Of a stretch of DNA of 11,363 nucleotides, positions 1-5,942 are shown in pieces. The notes below the pieces were generated by a model. The model did not search any database. It saw only the letters and a list, made by a program, of their open reading frames with translations, and was not told the DNA's origin. How positions within the stretch are numbered: the first letter of the stretch is position 1; every line of letters begins with the position of its first letter. The stretch is taken from contig JAISES010000116.1 in NCBI GenBank assembly GCA_031263965.1, positions 1 to 11,363 on the forward strand, written 5' to 3'. The position numbers were made by a program, and so were the translations under genes. Source of the stretch: Prevotella sp. (lineage in GTDB: Bacteria > Bacteroidota > Bacteroidia > Bacteroidales > Dysgonomonadaceae).

Positions 1-159
1 TTCAACTTCATAGTTCTCGGTAAGGTATTCCAGAATAGATGCTTCGGCGGCTTCTTCCGCCTTGTCAATACTTTCTTCGTCTTCGCGAACCAGTTGTTTT
101 ATTGTCTTTTCTGTTATAATGCCTTTATAATCAGAATCGTTCAGAAACCTGTGATACAT
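1..159 (-). CDS. Partial small virion/connector protein, possibly Gp36 (DUF1320)-like
   Basis: Only the first 53 codons are in the window; the frame is open to the left edge. The start is an ATG at 159-157, four bases after the large terminase stop, so it is probably translated from the same message. The visible protein starts MYHRFLNDSDYKGIITEKTI and continues as a charged helix ending in LEYLTENYEVE. A short DYK-type N-terminus followed by an AEEAAEASILEYL-type helix resembles the Mu Gp36-like (DUF1320) family, which works in head-tail joining or head completion. The location just after terL fits a structural gene. The family call comes from pattern memory over a short stretch and is uncertain; an unrelated small connector protein is possible. 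That this is a real gene is much more certain than its name. Confidence 0.5.
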   Translation of the reverse strand, partial: MYHRFLNDSDYKGIITEKTIKQLVREDEESIDKAEEAAEASILEYLTENYEVE

Positions 160-163
160 TTAA

Positions 164-1747
164 TTAAAAGTCAAAAGCGCCATAGACCGGCGCGGTCGTT
201 GTTTCTATCGTAGATTGATTCCTTTGATACTTTTGCCAGCTGTCTTTTACAAATAAACAGACGGCATAATCAAGACAATCCGAAAGGTGCCCGTACTTTT
301 CATACTTCTGCCCCGTCTTGGGGTCGGTTGCTTTTGCTTTGGATTTGGTACCATCCGGATTTTTCCGCTGGTAAGTCAGATCTTCCGCAAATCTGCGGCA
401 CCGCATATCAATTAATATTTCCCATCCGTCATAGCCTTTGAATAACTCATTAATAAATTCCAACCGGGCTGTCTGGGAGGGTTGCTTGCTTAATAATTTA
501 GTTTTCGCCCTTAATATCGGGCTGTTTATATTGCCCAGGATAATCGTATAATTATTTACCCCGTCTTCGGTCTGGGTCGAACGTGCAAGACCGGATGGGT
601 CTCCTGTTATGAACAGGCCTCCGACATGCTTTTCGGTTAAATATTTCTTCGAAATCTTTTTGGCCAATACAGGAGTATTGTTTTCCTTGTTCTCCGGCCT
701 GCCGAGAATCTCCTCCAGTATGTATATTTTCTTATTCCCGAAATCGAACTGCATCGCCAGCGTACTCATAAACGGGGAAACGTTGAAATCCCAACTGATA
801 ACAATGGGTATGAGCGGATTATACACTTTCTCCCGCAATCCGGATACCAGATGCTTTTCCCCTGAGAATTCCCAGTAAGCCGCCATCTCGTTGGTGTCGA
901 TGTAGTCCCAGACTCCGAAGAGCAATCTCTCTTTGGTGGCCTTATCGCGTATTTTATTCAAAGACGCTTCGTAAGTTTGTCTGAAGGCTATGTCCGGATT
1001 GTCAAATATAGAAAACGGGACATAGGCTTCCCCTTCTTTACATATAACAGGGTTCCCGTCATCATCCTGGACAAACCGGCTGCGAACCCAGTTGATTGTA
1101 GGGTTGGTGGACAGGAACATCCTGGGAGTCTTGAAAGTCTCGTGTGTACGCCACCTGAGACGGGAAAAGAGAACTTCTACCGCACGCTCTGATATTTCAC
1201 TTACCTCATCGACGAACGCTGCCGTATATTCGGATGAACCGAACCGCTCAAAATTCGGGTCTGAAGGCAGATCGACCATCTCTTTTAACAAGATAACCGA
1301 ATCATTCCAGAAAGTAACAAATCCCTCCAGGTTGTTTATTTTATAATTCACCCCTTCCTTTAACCCCCAATCTTTCATGATCGTTTTTATGGTGTTGAAA
1401 GTAGATTCCTTCAACGATTTGATTGTCTTGCGGGCAACAACGACCCGGATGTTTTCAAACCTCATACAACTACTGACAACCCATGCACTACCTAAATAAG
1501 ACTTTCCTCCACCAGCAGCTCCCCCTCCCAATATTAACTGGGGGAGGTCTTGTATTTTACAGGATGCGCATTGAGGCTTGTATTGAGGGTTCCCTTGGGA
1601 ATTATGCCCAATCAACACCTGTTCTATGTGTCCCCCACAATGAGGACAGTAATCGGGCTGTAAAAGCTTCCACAACTCATACTGTCTTGGAGAGGGGGCG
1701 AAATCTATTACTAAATTTTTAGGAGGCTTTAATAATCCATATGCCAT
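164..1747 (-). CDS. terL: Terminase large subunit (packaging ATPase and nuclease)
   Basis: This is the DNA-packaging motor: an N-terminal ATPase drives DNA into the prohead and a C-terminal RNase H-like nuclease cuts the concatemer. The 527 residues fit the family. Walker A is GGGAAGGGKS at 74-83, Walker B with its catalytic Glu is AAFVDE at 176-181, and an STNP coupling motif lies at 213-216. Nuclease acidic residues are visible in SWDFNVS (D320), TGDPSG (D383) and HLSDCLDYA (D490, D493). Unusually, two CxxC pairs (C34/C37 and C60/C63) lie just before Walker A and look like a zinc ribbon. The ATG is preceded by an AT-rich leader without a Shine-Dalgarno sequence, as is usual in Bacteroidota. 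A weak terminator-like hairpin lies upstream. The start of the next gene follows the stop after four bases. Confidence 0.96.
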   Translation of the reverse strand: MAYGLLKPPKNLVIDFAPSPRQYELWKLLQPDYCPHCGGHIEQVLIGHNSQGNPQYKPQCASCKIQDLPQLILGGGAAGGGKSYLGSAWVVSSCMRFENIRVVVARKTIKSLKESTFNTIKTIMKDWGLKEGVNYKINNLEGFVTFWNDSVILLKEMVDLPSDPNFERFGSSEYTAAFVDEVSEISERAVEVLFSRLRWRTHETFKTPRMFLSTNPTINWVRSRFVQDDDGNPVICKEGEAYVPFSIFDNPDIAFRQTYEASLNKIRDKATKERLLFGVWDYIDTNEMAAYWEFSGEKHLVSGLREKVYNPLIPIVISWDFNVSPFMSTLAMQFDFGNKKIYILEEILGRPENKENNTPVLAKKISKKYLTEKHVGGLFITGDPSGLARSTQTEDGVNNYTIILGNINSPILRAKTKLLSKQPSQTARLEFINELFKGYDGWEILIDMRCRRFAEDLTYQRKNPDGTKSKAKATDPKTGQKYEKYGHLSDCLDYAVCLFVKDSWQKYQRNQSTIETTTAPVYGAFDF

Positions 1748-1760
1748 TTATTAATAATTT

Positions 1761-1790
1761 AAAAAGACGCGCCACACCCGGTGACACGCC
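1761..1790 (-). terminator. Weak terminator-like hairpin upstream of terL
   Basis: Read on the minus strand, GGCGTGTCAC, a CGG loop and GTGTGGCGC form an imperfect stem: three pairs at the loop, a two-base mismatch, then one G-U and three G-C pairs. A run of T residues (TCTTTTT) follows directly. It lies in the 66-base gap between the 108-residue gene and terL. The mismatch makes it weak, so it may reduce transcription rather than stop it. It could instead be a leader structure of terL. Confidence 0.35.
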
Positions 1791-1813
1791 TTATATAGTA
1801 CGAAACAAGATTT

Positions 1814-2140
1814 TTAAGCATTAGCCGCATCATATATTTTTTCAACCGTCAGCCAGAAATCGTCCGGGTAAGCGCTTTCCACAAGGCTCTCGCACGATCC
1901 CTTCAGATAATCGAGTTCCTCTTTTGAAAATTCTACCACCAGTGGACTCTCTGCATCTTTCTTAGAATCCCATTCGATTTTACCGTCTTTCGGGTGTTCT
2001 ACGATTGAATAATTCTCTTTATCCTTCCCTGTAATTGCTATTTTGGCAATGATACCCCGCTTTAAGTTAAACTCTATGAATTTGCCCTGCTGCGGCAACA
2101 TCTGGGGAATGTAAAACCTGTCTTTAATATATAACTTCAT
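1814..2140 (-). CDS. Conserved phage protein of unknown function, 108 aa
   Basis: The protein has 108 residues, starting MKLYIKDRFYIPQMLPQQGK and ending in a segment around YPDDFWLTVEKIYDA. It has no signal peptide, membrane span or recognisable catalytic motif. The first half (RGIIAKIAITGKDKENYSIVE) looks beta-rich and the second half (KEELDYLKGSCESLVESAYP) helical. I recall near-identical small proteins in Bacteroides phages and prophages, always unnamed, but cannot assign a role. It follows the lysis cassette after a 71-base gap and precedes terL, so a packaging or virion-assembly accessory role is possible, but this rests on position alone. The sequence before the ATG is AT-rich (ATATATAAAAAAGATT on the coding strand), as expected for a Bacteroidota translation start. 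Confidence 0.85.
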   Translation of the reverse strand: MKLYIKDRFYIPQMLPQQGKFIEFNLKRGIIAKIAITGKDKENYSIVEHPKDGKIEWDSKKDAESPLVVEFSKEELDYLKGSCESLVESAYPDDFWLTVEKIYDAANA

Positions 2141-2211
2141 AATCTTTTTTATATATGAATAGCCGTTTCCTGCACTATTGGTTTATGGATTTGGCATATT
2201 TTATCTTTTCT

Positions 2212-2718
2212 TCATCTTTTCTTTTTCCTGTAAAGACAGTAACCCAAAATGCATACCGCTGCCACAATAAAGAATGCTATCCCGATCCACAACCACTCAT
2301 TACCTTGAACCGGTCTCGAATCATTTGTTATTACCTGGGATTCCCTGTAGTCGACAGTCCTTTTCAGGTCTTCGATAATTGCATCCTTTTCAGTCAATAA
2401 CCTTTCATAATTCTTAGACGTCTCATTCAGAACCGTCTCATCAGTAAGGTAGATTTTGCGTTCGATTACTTTCGGAGCTCCGCCCTGGGGATTCTCTGTT
2501 GTTGGCGGGTAAAACTCGGTCTTTTCCGATATCCCGGCAGTTGTTGTTTCCGTTTCCTGCTTCGTATTTATGATTGCCTTTTCTTCTTCCAACACCTCCT
2601 TTTCAGCAACACGCTCAACCGCTTCCCGCTCCTTATAGTCTTTTTGGCTATCTTTTAATGTCCGGCATCCGGATAATGACAGGCAGATAATAAATAATAA
2701 CAATACCGCTTTTTTCAT
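2212..2718 (-). CDS. Putative unimolecular spanin (lipoprotein with C-terminal membrane span)
   Basis: The 168-residue protein begins with a lipoprotein signal peptide: MKK, a hydrophobic run and the lipobox LSGC with the lipidated Cys at 18. A highly charged, mostly helical middle (about 20-60 and 93-128) flanks a Pro/Thr-rich section (70-85). A single hydrophobic span at about 142-163 (WLWIGIAFFIVAAVCILGY) is followed by the basic tail RKKKR, which should stay in the cytoplasm. One lipid anchor in the outer membrane plus one inner-membrane span in the same chain is the plan of unimolecular spanins such as T1 gp11, which fuse the two membranes in the last step of Gram-negative lysis. Its ATG overlaps the DUF5675 stop in an ATGA, which supports a joint lysis role. 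The function is inferred from architecture, not from homology. Confidence 0.72.
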   Translation of the reverse strand: MKKAVLLLFIICLSLSGCRTLKDSQKDYKEREAVERVAEKEVLEEEKAIINTKQETETTTAGISEKTEFYPPTTENPQGGAPKVIERKIYLTDETVLNETSKNYERLLTEKDAIIEDLKRTVDYRESQVITNDSRPVQGNEWLWIGIAFFIVAAVCILGYCLYRKKKR

Positions 2719-3167
2719 GCTATTTCTATTGTCAGGTTATATCTGTCTTTCAGGAGTGTTTCATATAGTTTTTTGAATGTTGCGGTTGATTCCATAACAG
2801 CCCCATTTACATTGTTTTTACCCACAAGAAGGCAACCTTCGGTGTCTTTCGGGTAGTTTCCTATGTGAATCAGGATACCGTCATATCCCGGAACATTCAA
2901 CAAACGGGGCAGCCTGCCTCCACAGAATGTATAAGCATCACGGGTGGAATATTTAGGACTGACAACATCCAACGTTATTTTGTAAATACCTGTAGGGATT
3001 GCTGTTTCACCTTTAATTTTTTTCAAGGCGATCTCAGTCAAAGACATGTTTTGTACCAGTCCCCTATCCGTATCCTCCAGAGTATCGCAGAAGTAAACCC
3101 CGTCGATATATAATTTTCCGATGGTATACTGTCCTGTTTTTTCAATTCTTTTTAATACGAGTTTCAT
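2715..3167 (-). CDS. DUF5675 family protein, candidate lysin (L,D-transpeptidase-like)
   Basis: The 150-residue protein matches DUF5675 as I know it: the N-terminal strand MKLVLKRIEKTGQYTIGKLY, then CDTLEDTDR (27-35), then AIPTGIYKITLD (56-67), and a key segment ILIHIGNYPKDTEGCLLVGK at 98-117. The HxGN...GC arrangement (H101, N104, G111, C112) resembles the active site of YkuD-type L,D-transpeptidases, so a cysteine enzyme that acts on peptidoglycan is plausible. DUF5675 is common in Bacteroidota phages, often next to lysis genes. Here it lies between a small membrane protein and a spanin-like lipoprotein, and it overlaps both neighbouring reading frames by ATGA, which suggests coupled translation. 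No signal peptide is visible, so release to the periplasm would need a holin. The enzymatic role is inference; the family call is fairly firm. Confidence 0.8.
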   Translation of the reverse strand: MKLVLKRIEKTGQYTIGKLYIDGVYFCDTLEDTDRGLVQNMSLTEIALKKIKGETAIPTGIYKITLDVVSPKYSTRDAYTFCGGRLPRLLNVPGYDGILIHIGNYPKDTEGCLLVGKNNVNGAVMESTATFKKLYETLLKDRYNLTIEIA

Positions 3168-3376
3168 TTTCTTTCAGTTATAGAGTTAATTGGTATAAAC
3201 CATTCTGCTTCGCCTTCAAACGGCTCGCCTTCCAGGATTACCCAACATCCTTTTATCTTTCTGCTCTCTGAATCGAGAACCTCATCAATTACCGCTTCCC
3301 GTCCGCACAATCCGTCGAGTTTCATTTCCGTCAACTCCTGCGATGGAGCAATGACTGTTTTATTTCCTTTTTCCAT
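3164..3376 (-). CDS. Small beta-barrel-like protein of unknown function, 70 aa
   Basis: The protein has 70 residues and no signal peptide or membrane span. After a short polar N-terminus it reads like a compact SH3/KOW-type beta barrel: MKLDGLCGREAVIDEVLD, then a charged turn, KGCWVILEGEPFEGEAEW and FIPINSI. I recall similar small proteins with a KGCWVxL...EWxIP pattern in Bacteroides mobile elements, without a known function. Its stop overlaps the start of the DUF5675 gene by ATGA, so it belongs to the lysis transcript and may be expressed together with it. A regulatory or structural accessory role cannot be told apart from sequence alone. The ATG at 3376 follows a 112-base non-coding gap that contains a hairpin. 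Confidence 0.78.
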   Translation of the reverse strand: MEKGNKTVIAPSQELTEMKLDGLCGREAVIDEVLDSESRKIKGCWVILEGEPFEGEAEWFIPINSITERK

Positions 3377-3447
3377 TATTTATGTTTTAAAATCCTGTAG
3401 GCGGTGTCCTTTTAGAGCAAAGGGGAACTTCACATTTCAATATTTGC

Positions 3448-3473
3448 AATCTCGTGTTCTCAACCACAAGATT
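3448..3473 (+). terminator. Hairpin, terminator-like in the plus-strand direction
   Basis: AATCTCGTG (3448-3456) pairs with CACAAGATT (3465-3473) in nine base pairs, one of them a wobble, around an eight-base loop. On the plus strand it is followed by TTTATTTTCTTT, a terminator-like tail, whereas no T-run follows it on the minus strand, where all genes lie. It sits in a non-coding gap (3377-3488). It may block antisense transcripts, or may serve as an RNA structure in the minus-strand message ahead of the lysis genes. Confidence 0.4.
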
Positions 3474-3488
3474 TTTATTTTCTTTATA

Positions 3489-3722
3489 TTATTCAACTTC
3501 AGCATCCCTGTGTTCCCCTATCTTTAAATAAAGGGAGCCAATCTTCGAATCCTTCTCTTGGATTTCGGATTTGGCTTCTTTATACAATTTCTGCCATTCT
3601 TCAGACTGTTTGGCCTCATTTTCAATATTTTTTGTTTTCCTCATTTGAGGGAAAAAGATAAATGCCGTAAAATTTCCACTGATTACTCCGATAACCCCGG
3701 CGATTAAAATTCCCCAATCCAT
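3489..3722 (-). CDS. Small single-span membrane protein with coiled coil, holin candidate
   Basis: The protein has 77 residues. A hydrophobic segment at about 4-25 (GILIAGVIGVISGNFTAFIFF) is followed by a basic patch (MRKTKN) and a charged helix, about 30-70, with heptad-like spacing (ENEAKQSEEWQKLYKEAKSE), which suggests a coiled coil in the cytoplasm. There is no lipobox or signal cleavage site. It follows the small terminase and precedes the lysin-like and spanin-like genes, where a holin would be expected, and no other candidate holin is visible in the window. Single-span holins exist, but the long soluble tail is also compatible with a membrane-anchored regulator. The role is inferred from position and topology only. 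Confidence 0.72.
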   Translation of the reverse strand: MDWGILIAGVIGVISGNFTAFIFFPQMRKTKNIENEAKQSEEWQKLYKEAKSEIQEKDSKIGSLYLKIGEHRDAEVE

Positions 3723-3804
3723 TTATTTAATAGTATTTTAGTTTCATATTTATACGATTATATCCTGCCAGGCGTGTATTACCCGTATCTATTTCTTTGC
3801 TCCC

Positions 3805-4314
3805 TTATCCGTCAGTTTCTTTTTTTTGTTTATCCGGCGCCGGAAGGATCACATTAAATACAACGCCACCTTCTCCTGTCCCTTCAATATTCAGTTTGTT
3901 GATATTAGCTTCTTTGATGGGGTGCATATCCATCAGGGCTTTCGTAGCCTGAACAGCAACGCTTCTCAGTGGAGCCGGGGATAACTTTGTCCCCCTCCGG
4001 TCCATATATTCAGCTTTTGAGGTCTCTTCAATAATATGGAGCAGGTTTTCCGTCAGTCTTTTCTTCAGGTGTTTCGCCTCTTCATAGCTTAGCGATTCAA
4101 GGTCTTCAATGTAATCCCGGATATGTTTTTGGGCAAGAAGCTTTTTTGCTTTCCCTGTCGAAGTTGTAGAAGAAACATTGAAAGCTTCCTCATAACATTT
4201 GGCCGCATTGCCGCAATAAGGCGCGCAACCGTTAACGAACAGCTCACAGAAAACAACTTCCCGATCCGTCAGGGAAGCATATGTTTCACTATTTTCGATT
4301 ATATTATTTCCCAT
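3805..4314 (-). CDS. terS: Terminase small subunit
   Basis: The 169-residue protein recognises the phage DNA and hands it to the large terminase. The N-terminal part has the Terminase_2 pattern: LTDREVVFCELFVNG (15-29), then a helix-turn-helix-like stretch with GNAAKCYEEAF (35-45), SSTTSTGKAKKLLAQKHIRD (48-67) and YIEDLESL, followed by a helical oligomerisation region and a C-terminal AVQATKALMDMHP segment. The typical helix is widened by two extra Cys residues (CAPYCGNAA) compared with the common GNATKAY pattern. Five short genes separate it from terL, an unusual spacing because the two are commonly adjacent. It starts right after a strong terminator, so it likely has its own promoter or a late one; none is obvious to me. 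Confidence 0.88.
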   Translation of the reverse strand: MGNNIIENSETYASLTDREVVFCELFVNGCAPYCGNAAKCYEEAFNVSSTTSTGKAKKLLAQKHIRDYIEDLESLSYEEAKHLKKRLTENLLHIIEETSKAEYMDRRGTKLSPAPLRSVAVQATKALMDMHPIKEANINKLNIEGTGEGGVVFNVILPAPDKQKKETDG

Positions 4315-4330
4315 TATTCATAATACAAAT

Positions 4331-4355
4331 AAAGCCCTGAAAAAGTCAGGGCTTT
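4331..4355 (-). terminator. Strong rho-independent terminator between replication and late modules
   Basis: AAAGCCCTGA (4331-4340) and TCAGGGCTTT (4346-4355) form a perfect ten-pair stem around a five-base loop. On the minus strand the 3' side runs into TTTATTTG, giving a T-rich tail; on the plus strand TTTTCC follows, so it could work in both directions. It lies in the 63-base gap between the 88-residue gene and terS and marks the module boundary. Confidence 0.85.
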
Positions 4356-4377
4356 TCCTAATATGAATAGGATATGG

Positions 4378-4644
4378 TTAACTGTTTTGTTTTTTGTGCT
4401 CCAATAATTTCGCCATAATTTCTTGCCTGAACAGATCGGCAATCCCGTTTACGGCAGCTTCTACATCCTCCACGCTGTTTATGTATTCCATATTGAAGTT
4501 GATCATCAGGTCGTAACCCGATATTTCCACCAGCGTCTTATTTATTTCATCGTTCACGATAGAACAGACTGCGCGGTCCGTTATCAGCTTAAATTCAACG
4601 GTGGGTTCCCTTTCTGTTTTTATAATTTGTTCCTCTTCTTCCAT
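4378..4644 (-). CDS. Small acidic protein of unknown function, 88 aa
   Basis: The protein has 88 residues with an acidic N-terminus (MEEEEQIIKTERE). A probable beta segment (TVEFKLITDRAVCSIVND) is followed by a helical C-terminal half with EDVEAAVNGIADLFRQEIMAKLLEHKK. It has no signal peptide, membrane span or nucleotide-binding motif. It is the last gene of the replication transcript: its ATG follows the exonuclease stop after nine bases and its stop is followed by a strong terminator. I do not recognise a family. Co-transcription with the polymerase, kinase and exonuclease suggests a DNA-metabolism accessory role, but nothing in the protein itself shows it. Confidence 0.8.
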   Translation of the reverse strand: MEEEEQIIKTEREPTVEFKLITDRAVCSIVNDEINKTLVEISGYDLMINFNMEYINSVEDVEAAVNGIADLFRQEIMAKLLEHKKQNS

Positions 4645-4653
4645 TATATTATA

Positions 4654-5436
4654 TTATATTTTAAAATGTTTTCTACTTTTCTCAGTCTTGGAAATAGCCA
4701 GTGATTCCCCGGTCATTACGCCTCCCTCGCTCCTTAACCTTTGGGTAAGGGCGCTTACGATATTGGTCGTTGCCGATACATCTGCGTCCGCGTCATGGGC
4801 GTCATCCAGCTCAATCCCCAACCGTTCGCACATAATTTCCAGTTTGTAGGAATTCACATCCGGCAAATGACACATGGCTAATTGTCCCAAAACAATCGTA
4901 TCCAAGGCTAACGGCTGGAAATTCCCGTAAAAATCGGTGTATCCCCGGAGCAGCTTCGGTAATTCGCCGGTTAATCCTGCATACGCCATCATCTGTTGCA
5001 GGAAGCCTGTATCAAAACCGATGTTTTGCCCGATAAGGAAGGGTTTCATATTTTTAGGTGTTTTAGGAGAAGTGTTCCGTTGCATGAATGCGATGATCTC
5101 AGCAGCAACATCTTCGATGTTTTCACCCATATTATACAGCATATCCATCGTGATTGCGGAATAAGTCAAAGCCTTTTCTTCATAATCCATCGGTTTTTCT
5201 TCCGGTTCGTCGTGTTTGCTTTTCAAAACCTTCCGTTTGGCTGTTACGCCCTTGACCTCTTTTTGACTGTACGGATAAATATAACGCGTATAAGAATCAA
5301 TACGCTCAAATGTATCTAACCGGGTAGCATGGATTGATATTTGCGTACATGCCGCGGTTTGGCATTTCAAGCCTCCTGTTTCAAAGTCCAATGTGAATGC
5401 TACTAATATTGCCGGTTCTTCTTTTAGCGCTGTCAT
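4654..5436 (-). CDS. DnaQ-like DEDDh 3'-5' exonuclease (probable proofreader)
   Basis: The 260-residue protein has the exonuclease motifs in order: Exo I LDFETGG with D17 and E19, Exo II IGQNIGFDTGFL with D142, and Exo III DAHDADADVSAT with H214 and D219 (H-x4-D), which identifies the DEDDh class. It would remove mispaired 3' ends using two metal ions. A charged insert at about 60-90 (KRKVLKSKHDEPEEKPMDYE), between motifs I and II, is not typical of small DnaQ proteins. The gene overlaps the kinase by ATGA and lies downstream of the DnaE-type polymerase, which has no exonuclease domain of its own, so it is the natural epsilon-like partner. No beta-clamp-binding motif could be assigned with confidence. 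Other 3'-end trimming roles remain possible. Confidence 0.9.
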   Translation of the reverse strand: MTALKEEPAILVAFTLDFETGGLKCQTAACTQISIHATRLDTFERIDSYTRYIYPYSQKEVKGVTAKRKVLKSKHDEPEEKPMDYEEKALTYSAITMDMLYNMGENIEDVAAEIIAFMQRNTSPKTPKNMKPFLIGQNIGFDTGFLQQMMAYAGLTGELPKLLRGYTDFYGNFQPLALDTIVLGQLAMCHLPDVNSYKLEIMCERLGIELDDAHDADADVSATTNIVSALTQRLRSEGGVMTGESLAISKTEKSRKHFKI

Positions 5437-5942
5437 ATTAAAATACTTTCAATCATTAATAATAATTTTTCTTCAAATTCTTCAACTGTCCCATTGTTCT
5501 CAATCACATATTTGTACAACAGATCATTAACCTGGATTCTATTCGCGTCTCTTTCAATTCTTTCCTTTATGACACTTTCTGCAATTCTCTCTGTGTTGCG
5601 GTCAATATATACAGCATATATTTCAATAAAATTAGCGTATATCAAGTCTTTCAATCCTTTTTCATCAACAACATAGGCACATAATGAATCGTTTGGGACC
5701 TGACTGAAGGTTGCCCAATAATGATAACCTCCGTAATATGTGTATGCCATCATTTCAAGCTTGTCCGGCATCTCTTCCTCAGAAACGAAGTGATGCTCTA
5801 CCCCATTTGTCTCTCCGGCTCTCATTGGACGCGTTGTGTAAGAGACAATATCCGGAATCCCCAGATTTCTTTTTAGAATTTGCGTTGCCAGTGTTTTACC
5901 GGCTCCCGATGGGCCGACAATTGCAATAATAATTGGTTTCAT
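5433..5942 (-). CDS. Guanylate kinase-like nucleotide kinase
   Basis: The 169-residue protein has the P-loop GPSGAGKT at 10-17 and the guanylate kinase signature SYTTRPMRAGETNGVEHHF at 34-52, with S34, R38, R41 and E44 in the usual GMP-binding arrangement. The enzyme transfers phosphate from ATP to (d)GMP to feed dNTP supply. It is shorter than cellular enzymes (about 200 residues). It differs in the acceptor region: the usual YxF is HHF (50-52), and the usual YGT appears as YWAT (75-78), so acceptor preference may have shifted toward another dNMP. The ATG overlaps the polymerase stop and its own stop overlaps the exonuclease start (both ATGA), so the three are coupled in translation. Phage nucleotide kinases commonly sit in such replication clusters. 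Confidence 0.87.
   Translation of the reverse strand: MKPIIIAIVGPSGAGKTLATQILKRNLGIPDIVSYTTRPMRAGETNGVEHHFVSEEEMPDKLEMMAYTYYGGYHYWATFSQVPNDSLCAYVVDEKGLKDLIYANFIEIYAVYIDRNTERIAESVIKERIERDANRIQVNDLLYKYVIENNGTVEEFEEKLLLMIESILI

Noticed and set aside
609..878. Plus-strand open frames opposite terL and the polymerase, such as this one and 8228-8461
   Set aside because: They lie wholly antisense to well-supported genes, have low-complexity, Cys/Ser/Phe-rich translations, and show no recognisable domain.
2141..2211. Small gene between the spanin-like gene and the 108-residue gene
   Set aside because: The minus-strand ATG there runs into a stop after four codons, and no hairpin or repeat is evident.
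3723..3804. Possible small gene or promoter between terS and the membrane protein
   Set aside because: The only minus-strand ATG in the gap gives a six-codon frame, and no TTTG / TAnnTTTG promoter pair could be placed.
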